Assembly (NCBI RefSeq): GCF_022682495.2
Contig: NW_026527276.1
Coordinates: 33,499-97,498 of the forward strand
Length of the DNA: 64,000 nucleotides
Source of the DNA: Desmodus rotundus
Taxonomy: Eukaryota > Chordata > Mammalia > Chiroptera > Phyllostomidae
Direction: 5' to 3'
Below the pieces are notes generated by a model, which was given only the letters and a program-made list of their open reading frames with translations, was not told where the DNA came from and made no database searches. This document shows positions 56,573 through 64,000 of this stretch, piece by piece; the first letter of the stretch is position 1; each line of letters begins with the position of its first letter. The position numbers were made by a program, and so were the translations under genes.

Positions 56573-57002
56573 GATGCTCTGTGATTTCTGAGTACCAGCC
56601 TCAACAGGCCTTGCATATTCCCCTCTCATTCTTATGGTGCCTTGAGACTACCACACTATGAAGCAGCCCATGGGACAAAAGACCATCAAAGAAGCAGCCC
56701 AGGTGGCCCCGAGAGCACTGCCACCCCACCAGCTGAATGCAGCCATGTGAGTGAGCCCAGGTGAGACTAACAGAAGAACCATTTGCCACTCCACAGAACA
56801 GTAGAAGGTAATAAGCTGTAGCGGTTTTAAGCCACTAATTTTTTGGCTGGTTTGTTATGTAGCAAAGGCTATAACTGAAACTACATCCTTTCCAACACCA
56901 AGGCCATAAAAAAGTCCCTACAATTTCTAAGAATCTTAAAAATTTTCATTTTTAGGTTGTCAGTTCATTGTTATTTGTATATATGTTATAAATAAGACAT
57001 CT

Positions 57003-57228
57003 GTCCTGGCTACTGTGGCTCAGCAGATTCAGAATCGGCCTGGAAACCAAAAGGTCGCTGGTTTGATTCCCAGCCAGGGCACATGCCTGTGCTGCCGGCC
57101 GGGTCCCCACTTGGGCAGCAGGTGAGAGGCAACGAATCAATGTTCTCTTCCTCTTTCTCCCTCCCTTCTCCTCTCTCTAAAAAAATTAAAAAATAAATAA
57201 AATCTTTAAAAGAAAAAGGGGGAATTAA
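57003..57228 (+). mobile_element. Ves SINE, plus orientation
   Basis: Head 'ctggctactgtggctcagc', B-box-like 'ggtttgattcccagcc', pyrimidine tract and A-rich tail. It abuts an inverted Ves. Confidence 0.9.
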
Positions 57229-57232
57229 TTTT

Positions 57233-57438
57233 TAAAAAGATTTTATTTATTTATTTTTAGACAAAGGGGAAGGGAGAAAAAGAGGGAGAGAAACATCAGT
57301 GTGTGGTTGCCTCTTGCACACCCCCTACTTAGGGACCTGGCCCCACAACCCAGGCATGTGCCTTGACTGGGAATAGAACCAGCGACCCTTTGGTTCACAG
57401 GCTGGCACTCAATCCACTGAGCCACAGCAGCCAGGGCA
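57233..57438 (-). mobile_element. Ves SINE, minus orientation
   Basis: Tail-to-tail with the previous copy; ends gagccacagcagccagggc. Confidence 0.9.
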
Positions 57439-57587
57439 ATTTTAATAATATATTTTATTTATCTAAATATGACCAAAATATTATATTTTCAACATGTTAT
57501 CAATATTTTAAAGTTATTTTTAAAGATTTTATGCATATTTTGCATATATTATTGCAAAATAATTTTGAATATATTATTTTGATATAT

Positions 57588-57773
57588 TATTTTTAGAGAG
57601 AGGGGAAGGAAGGGAGAAAGAGGGAGAGAAACATCAGTGTGTGGTTGCCTCTCGAATGCCCCCTACTGAGCACCTGGCCCGCAACCCAGGCACGCGCCCT
57701 GACTGGGAATCAAACTGGCCACCCTTTGGTTTGTAGGCCAGCCCTCAATCCACTGAACCACACCAGTCAGGGC
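57588..57773 (-). mobile_element. Ves SINE
   Basis: Minus-strand copy in an AT-rich stretch; ends gaaccacaccagtcagggcc. Confidence 0.88.
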
Positions 57774-57831
57774 CAGTTTTCAAGTTATTAATGACATATT
57801 TTACATTCTTACTCCTAGTAAGTCCTCAACA

Positions 57832-57935
57832 TCTGGAGTGTATTTTACATTTATAGTACTTCTCAATTCATAGTAGCCACATTTCAAGTGCTTGATAGCC
57901 ACATGTGGCTAGTGGCTAGTATATTGGACAGAGCA
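57832..57935. mobile_element. MER5A-like hAT fragment
   Basis: 'tagccacatttcaagtgctt', 'gccacatgtggctagtggct' and 'tattggacagagcag' are the signature of MER5-type non-autonomous hAT elements. Confidence 0.7.
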
Positions 57936-58719
57936 GGGCCACATTATTTTATATGACTACAGCTTCAAAATCTGCCTTGATATTTCATAGAGAAAGCCCT
58001 CCCTGCTCTTGTTCTCCAAAATTGTCTGGTTATTCCCAATTCTTTGCAATGTCACATGAATTAGAATCAGCTTATCGATTCCATGAAAAATCCTGTTGGG
58101 ATTTTTATTGAAACTGTACAGAATTCATGGACCAGAGAGTCAACATGTTTATACTAATCCTATCGTCTATGAACAGGGTACATCTTTCCATGTACATCTT
58201 CTTTCACATCCAATTAAATTATCTCTATAAAGACCATATATGACCTTTATTAGACATTATTTATATATTCTGTATAGGTTTACGCCTGTGGTGAACAGGG
58301 CTTCCGTTGCCCTAGTCTGTTCCTCTTTCACAGATATGTCAGTGTGTTTTTACTGAGCTCCCAGAGAGGAATATGAGAAACAGGCACAAAGAGGGAGTCA
58401 GAGGTCTAGCCACATCACTGCCCCTTCTGAGCCTCCATCTCACACTGCATACATATGTACCAACACTCACTGGTAGCCCACAGGGTCCCTTTGTGAGGAT
58501 TAGAAAGGGGTACAGTCTTGTATCAGGGCACATGGTTTGGTAAGCGGCTCACAGGCTACATTATCAGCCCCAGTTTGCCGATGGTTCCCCTCCCCCGGGC
58601 AGGGCACCTGTGCAATAAATAACCTGCACAGTATACACAATAGCTGTATCGTTAATCATTGACATTTTCCTTTAAACACCTACTCCCTTTTATAATTTTT
58701 TAAAAAAGAATTCTTACTA

Positions 58720-58920
58720 CACCCTGGCCAGTGTGGCTCAGTTGGTTGAGCACTGTCCTATAAACCAAAAGGCTGCGGGTTTGATTCCTGGTCAGGACAC
58801 ATGCCCAAGTTGCAGTTCTGTCCCGGGTTGAGGTGCATGAGAGAGGCATCCCATCGATGTTTCTCTCCCTCCCCCTCACTTCCCCTCTCTCTAAAATCAA
58901 TAAGCATATCCTTAGATGAG
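58720..58920 (+). mobile_element. Ves SINE
   Basis: Plus orientation; head 'ccctggccagtgtggctcag', tail 'ctctctctaaaatcaataa'. Confidence 0.92.
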
Positions 58921-59274
58921 AATTTTAAAAAATCTTATGACTACTTAAATGAAAAAAAAACCCTATCAATTCCCATAACGAGAATAAAATCTTAAAAACA
59001 ATGACATTATTTAAAACCTTGCTAGATACTATTGCCTGACAAAGGTTCTGTACTTCAGCCTGTGGCCTCTTCATTAAAAAGAGGAAATTAGTAACTATTA
59101 AGGAGCATCAAGTAAACCTACCCTTGATATAATCAGATGAATGAAATATGAGTGAACACTGAATTACTTTCTTACTATGTACCAATATTACAATATGCTT
59201 CCTTGGGAAAACACCAGAATAGTATGCATAAATATGTTATGAATTCTAGCTCTTATAGTTAATGATAAAAACAG

Positions 59275-59480
59275 CAACCATTTGAGAACATCCTTGGATC
59301 AGGCACTGTGGTAGCTTCTATACATCCTCACTCCATTTTAATGCTCCCAACAACTATGGGTAACTACCAATAATCAACGGTCACAACAGCTATGGGTATC
59401 ATTAGCCCCACGCTGCAGATGAGGAAACTGAGGCTCTGTTGGCCAACTTGAGGTTACACAGATGTCAGAATTTATTCAAA
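59275..59480 (+). repeat. MIR SINE
   Basis: 'ggatcaggcactgtggtagc' followed by 'gcagatgaggaaactgaggc' and 'cttgaggttacacagatgt', in MIR order. Confidence 0.75.
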
Positions 59481-62400
59481 TACCCACCCCTTGAACAACT
59501 ACTACACCTCGTATAAAATAAATATGCCTGGACTAGGGCTTATCTCATGAGCCATGGATGCAAGGATTCCTCACTTCACTTCCTCCAAAGGAAAAGTCCC
59601 CCTGACAGACAGGCAGCCACACAGGCCCCACATGGAACCCCCTCAGCCTGGTACAGCCAGAGCTGCCATGGCTGCAGCTCTAGAGGGCTGCCTGAAGGAG
59701 GCCCCTGAGCTCCCTGCAAATCCACTTCTGGAGAAAAGCCTACAGTGAAAACCTGCTACATATAATCCCTTCCCAGACCCCAGAGATAGTTCTGTAACAA
59801 TTTAGGTATTTGAGCTATTGAATTCAATTATTACCAGAGCCCAGATAGTCCTTTTTTGAGACCCTACCAGAACAACTGAATCATGTAATTTTGCTGGGAC
59901 AGAGTCACAAGAAAACAAAATCCTTCCAGGTTCCTGACAGTTGGCAGACTGTGCACAGTTTTGCACTCTATGTGGCAGAGTGCAAAAGTAAAGATGTCTT
60001 GGACAAAAACCACATGAGAAACAGGATATGACAAGGTCAGACTAAAGCTCTGCAGGGAGATTCCTTTTGCTTTGGACGGGATGCTGGCAGAACACCGACG
60101 CCTCCTCCCCTGAGATGAAGGTGACATGGGCTGGCTTTGATGGACAAACTAATAACCTGGCCTTTACGCAAGGAATGTGCACCAGAAGAGTAAAACCGAC
60201 CCAGAACAGTACTGGGAAAAGTGAGGACCAGATAGAGACGGAAATAGCAGGGAGGGGCTTAGGGGCAAGAGGTGGCGGGGTTGGGGGTATCCTGGCAGGG
60301 ACCAGAGTAAGGCCAAAGGTTCAGGAGGCAGGAAAAGGTACTTGTGGGCACAAAAAACCTAAGGAAACTTTTTTGACTAGATGAGAAGATGAATCCAGGG
60401 AAATAATCAGAATCCAAACAGAGCAGGTTGAAGAGAGGCAGCAAGGTAGGAGGAGGCCCCTGAATGCCACATCAAAACATTCAGTTTAAATGCATAAACT
60501 GTGTAAACATATAAGACTCTTAGCAAGTATTGCTGGTGAATGGGATGGAGCTTACTCTTTCTCAGTCCCATGTCATCTGCTTTCTCTTGGATACCAGTCC
60601 TCCTGGTCACTAGACATTGAGCCCTGTGCCCAGGAGTAGGGATTCAAAGAGCTCTGTCCTGTACTGTTCTCAACCTTTCTGTTCTAGAATTAAAAGCACA
60701 TAATAATCACATACAGTCTGGTGTGTAATGACAGGGTTGAATTCTTTTCTAGGGGTAAATGCTTAAAAATACTATTTAATGCCCTAACAAGTTTACTTGC
60801 AAGAATTAGTTTTATATTTTAAAATATCATGCAAATTGACTTTTCCCATGTAAAACTGAAAAGATGAGTGACTCCTCTAATAGAACTCCCTTAAAAAAAA
60901 ATTGCACCCCTGTCTAAGCTCAAATAATGGGATCATTTACAGAAAATCTAGTAAAGTTAGTCAGAGATCAAATACCCCTGAACATGAGTTATCTAGAGTT
61001 ACTCTGTGACCTGGATGGCTAGGCGAGGCCTCAAACCAGTACCAGGCATTTCAGGAGGCAGTGTGCTCACTTGTGGTTTTGTGGTCTTCAACCGTCTTGC
61101 CAGCCTGGATGACTCTAGCTGGTCAGGGACCAGCTGGTGACAGTGTGCTGCCTGGCTCAGCAGAATCCAGCACAGGAAAGTATGTGCCTCCCAGAGATGC
61201 ATTCCCTGCTTACATCTTACTGCTGCAGCTGTTCCCACCCTTCCAGGGACCAGACCAAAGACCTTGACCAGGCATATTTTCCAACTGATGAGCATTATTC
61301 TCTGGCTAATTTAATTTGTGATTCAGAAGGAAAAAGGCACAAAGGGAAAACTTTATATTTGTGTACAGTACCAAATGGAAACAATTTGATAATATAATGT
61401 ATGGTGTCACAGTCACTTGTGTCCTTCTGGCCTATAATGTCTATGGATCTCATACATATTTTTTTCAAGGCTCCTTGTCAAAGCACCCAGCTTGCACCTG
61501 GCCGCCTGGCTCACAGTAGGCATGTAGTAACTGTTCTTCCATTTGAATAAAATAACGGTGGGGTGTTAGAGGAAGCTCAAGCTCCCAGGGAGGGGTCATC
61601 TCTAACTGAAGCTGGAAATCCACTACCCATATCCAGCGGAAGGTGAGGGGCTGGCCCCAGGCAATCATATAGGCATTGACTAAAAGACACAAACAGTGTC
61701 CTCAGAGCTGGCTAACCACGGTGACAGCTCAACTGTGGAGGGTCACAGAGGGGAAGAAGGCCATGGCTGGAAAGGGGTGTGACCACCAAGGGAGCAGGAA
61801 AGTTTGGAGGGGCACGACTGTTGCACAGAACGCCACTCCACCGCCCTGCTCCTGGAGTTGCGGGTGGAACCACAGCACCCATCTCCCTGCCAACCTTGGG
61901 CAGAAAGGCAGGGGCTCCAAGGGCCACTTCTCATTGTCTCTCAGACTTGAAAGCAACCTCAGGACAAACCAGATCTGGATTCTTCAGGTGTAAATCCTTT
62001 TTAGGTCAGGTATCCATCATCACAGGGTCAGATCCCTCTTAATCCTCTAGGAGAAGATAAAGTGACTGGCACCTGCTTAATCCTGGAAGTTCATAAACAG
62101 GGGCAAAGCCCAGAATGAACAGTGCACACACATGTGAATAGCAAAGACCCAGCAGCTGCTCACAATCCAAGAGCCACAGGAGGCACAATCAGGACCTGAC
62201 CGCAGGCCCTATGCAGATACAACTGCTCACTTCCCAAGCAACATTGCCCTGCAGGATCACTTTAGGTGACAAGCCAAGGTCAGAGAGCTCACCCAAACTG
62301 TCTACCCATTTCATAGCCCCAGCTGCTTTCTTGCCACTAGGACTTAGTCAGAAGAATCTGTCCCTGCTCCCACACTACACTTCTCCTTTGGAAGCCTACA

Positions 62401-63000
62401 GGCTCTGCCTCCTGATGTCACTCAAACCTGTTCATCCACAAGGCTATCTTTTCAACACTGAGGTCTGTGCAGGATTCCTCAATGACTTCGTCTTCACTCC
62501 CTACTAGATGAACTCTCACCTCTAACCTCCCATTCACCTCTGTAGCCTCATCTCCCTCTGCTGTCTGCACAGGTCCCCAAAGAGATGGGTTCTCCCTTCT
62601 TCTACCAGTTTGTCCTAAAAACTATTCTTCCTCTGTTAAGGCACCTATTTGAAAGGTGGGGGCTGAAACCCTCCACAGCTAAGAATGGCCAAGGCCCAGA
62701 GAACCTGAGCCCTCACCACAAATGGCCACTGAATCAATGCATTAAAGGACAGACTGCTGAATGACAGCAAGCGCTGAGGCCCAGCCCTCTGAACCCTGCA
62801 AAATCCAACACCTGGACCAGACAGGTGTCCTAGAAAAGCTAATATCCACTGCTCTTTTCTAGCACTAGTGTGAAGGTGCATTAATTAAAATAGGGGCCTC
62901 TTTACAGGAAACCCATAAACTTAGAAAATCGCAGCTGGCTATATAAATTAGTACTCCCTCCAGTTTACTCTACCCCTCATTTCTTCGACGTCCTAAATCC
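59481..63000. other. Intron 1 segment, no gene recognised
   Basis: 3.5 kb of unique-looking intronic sequence between the MIR and the CpG-rich promoter region. Open frames on both strands are short and overlapping. No repeat younger than the MIR class was recognised. Confidence 0.4.
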
Positions 63001-63759
63001 TCAATGAAGACTTGACACTTGCTCCCGGCCCAGCGAGGGCTCCAAATGCCCAGGTCCACAGTACCTCGAGGGGCCGCCAGAGAGGCACGGCCTGGCTCTA
63101 ATGCCTCTGGGCAGTCCATTTCCAAAGAAAGGAACTGAACAGGCCCTAAGTCCCGAATATCTCTTGGTCCTTAAGAGTTTTCCTGGAGTAATCTTTACCC
63201 AGCAGGACGAGGAAGACACCGCCCCGGCGGGCTGGCAGGCAGGGATTCCCTTCTACTTCCTTCACGCCTTCATCACCTTCTTTCCGGGGACCACAAGAGC
63301 CCGGCCTGAGGCGTTGGACCCCCACATACAGCCTCCCCTCCATCTTCATGGCCAGGCTGCCAGCAAACCCCGGACGCTACTCAGCCCAGGAGCGACGGTC
63401 CTGCCCACTGCCCCCAACTCCGAACTCTGAAGACCCGGGACCCGCTGGACCCATTCTGGAGCCGCGGGGGTCAAAGTGCGCATTCTTCCCCACCCCGCCC
63501 CGGAAAGAAAAGGCAGAACGAGTTCATCTGCAGATAGGACCGGGAGAGTGCGGGAGGGGTGGTCCATCCGACCAGGAGCCGGGTCTTGGAGGTCGCCCGG
63601 GGGTTACCAGCCCAGCCAGGAACGCCGTGGGACGCCAGAGGTGGAGAGGAAAGAGCACCTCCCCTTCCCGCTCAGGGCCTCGCCGGGCCTCTGGGCCCCG
63701 AGGCGCAGCCGTCCCGAGGGAAGGGAGGCGCGGGAGCAGACAGTAGAGAGGACACTTAC
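63001..63759. promoter_or_regulatory. CpG-rich part of intron 1 (promoter-proximal island)
   Basis: GC content and CpG density rise steadily toward exon 1 (for example cgccccggcgggc near 63221 and ccgcgggggtc near 63463). Open frames across it reflect composition. Probably the downstream shore of the ANKRD27 CpG island. Confidence 0.6.
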
Positions 63760-63850
63760 TTAAAAGGCTACATAGTTTCATTCTCTGCCCTTCCCGGAGC
63801 GGCGGCGACAACTCCCAGCCCCTGGGACCTAGCCTCAGGACCCACCACCC
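63760..63850 (-). other. ANKRD27: ANKRD27 exon 1 (5' UTR), 5' end estimated
   Basis: On the minus strand a strong donor (GTAAGTGTCC, 63759-63750) follows a GC-rich leader, about 100-170 bases downstream of the CCAAT/CRE cluster. This suits the known non-coding first exon of ANKRD27. The leader holds two upstream AUGs, at 63781-63779 and 63773-63771; the second is immediately followed by a stop (ATGTAG). A weaker alternative donor (GAG|GTACGT) ends at 63910 on the exon side, so an alternative shorter first exon is possible. The transcription start is not visible in the sequence. Confidence 0.55.
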
Positions 63851-63889
63851 CAGCGGGCGGCTCCACTCCACCACCCACCCTCTTACTCC

Positions 63890-63965
63890 ACAGTTGGGCG
63901 GAGACGTACCTCAAAGCCTCGAGTCAGCCCAATGGGCGGCCGCCCTTACCCAGAATGACGTGCGC
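63890..63965 (-). promoter_or_regulatory. CpG-rich ANKRD27 promoter, probably bidirectional
   Basis: The last kilobase of the window is GC- and CpG-rich. Within it are an inverted CCAAT box (63929-63933), an adjoining GC box (GGGCGG, 63934-63939) and a TGACGT half-site of CRE type (63956-63961). For minus-strand transcription these sit about 80-110 bases upstream of the likely exon 1 start. In human, RGS9BP lies head-to-head a few hundred bases upstream of ANKRD27; if that order holds here, RGS9BP begins just beyond base 64,000 and shares this island. The neighbour is inferred, not seen. Confidence 0.6.
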
Positions 63966-64000
63966 GCAGAGCAATCATTAAGTCCTCCCAACCGAGGGAG

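Larger units (their letters stand above)
42..63850 (-). other. ANKRD27: ANKRD27 (Varp) gene, exons 1-25 of the locus; 3' exons off the left edge
   Basis: Ankyrin repeat domain-containing protein 27 is an endosomal/lysosomal trafficking factor. From knowledge of the family, its VPS9 domain activates Rab21, its ankyrin arrays bind Rab32/Rab38 and the R-SNARE VAMP7, and two Cys-rich motifs bind VPS29 of retromer. What I see: 24 coding exons whose translation follows mammalian ANKRD27 from the first Met to codon 885, every junction having GT/AG borders and compatible phases (2,655 nt, no stop, no frameshift). The human protein is about 1,050 residues, so roughly 165 C-terminal residues lie left of base 1. 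The right boundary (first exon 5' end near 63,850) is estimated from promoter elements. Introns hold Ves SINEs, L1, HAL1-like copies and one provirus. The gene looks functional. Confidence 0.97.

Noticed and set aside
63348..63981. Several 95-140 codon frames near the right edge
   Set aside because: CpG-island composition opens frames on both strands; no start context or protein similarity, and they cross the exon 1 donor.

Overview
The window is mammalian nuclear DNA, most likely from a bat. It carries at least sixteen copies of a tRNA-derived SINE with the A/B-box head and pyrimidine-rich tail of the chiropteran Ves family, plus LINE-1 material with a bat-type 3' end. Ves SINEs point to Yangochiroptera; I cannot name the species.

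The one host gene is ANKRD27 (Varp), on the minus strand and filling the window. Its CpG-rich promoter and non-coding exon 1 are at the right edge (about 63.76-63.95 kb) and its start codon is at 54,425-54,423. I place 24 consecutive coding exons (exons 2-25) running leftward to base 42. All have GT/AG borders and all phases fit, giving 2,655 coding bases (885 codons) with no stop or frameshift. The VPS9 domain (Rab21 exchange factor) lies in exons 8-12, the first Cys-rich VPS29/retromer-binding motif in exon 14, ankyrin repeats in exons 15-18, the linker and second Cys-rich motif in exons 19-22, and more ankyrin repeats in exons 22-25. The C-terminal exons lie off the left edge.

The introns hold the mobile DNA. 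(1) 0.5-7.9 kb: an L1 ORF2/3' fragment broken by ORF1-only (HAL1-like) elements, one nested inside another. (2) 10.2-11.6 kb: an old L1 fragment broken by a PRTFDC1-derived retrocopy. (3) 12.1-14.0, 41.0-43.0 and 45.4-47.3 kb: three more HAL1-like elements with target-site duplications. (4) 20.0-20.9 kb: a cluster of four Ves SINEs. (5) 22,091-27,090: a 5.0-kb betaretrovirus-like provirus, antisense to the gene, with nearly identical LTRs, decayed gag/pol/env remnants and an unusual tRNA-Glu/tRNA-Lys chimera.

The most striking observation is where the provirus landed. Its 6-bp target duplication is the last base of ANKRD27 exon 19 plus the first five bases of intron 19. The duplication rebuilt the splice donor on one side and left a perfect-looking CAG|GTAAGT donor on the other. 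Without the provirus the intron would be about 98 bp; it is now about 5.1 kb. A second theme is six ORF1-only L1 derivatives with the same ORF1-to-3'-end junction, two pairs of which share inactivating lesions, suggesting spread in trans.
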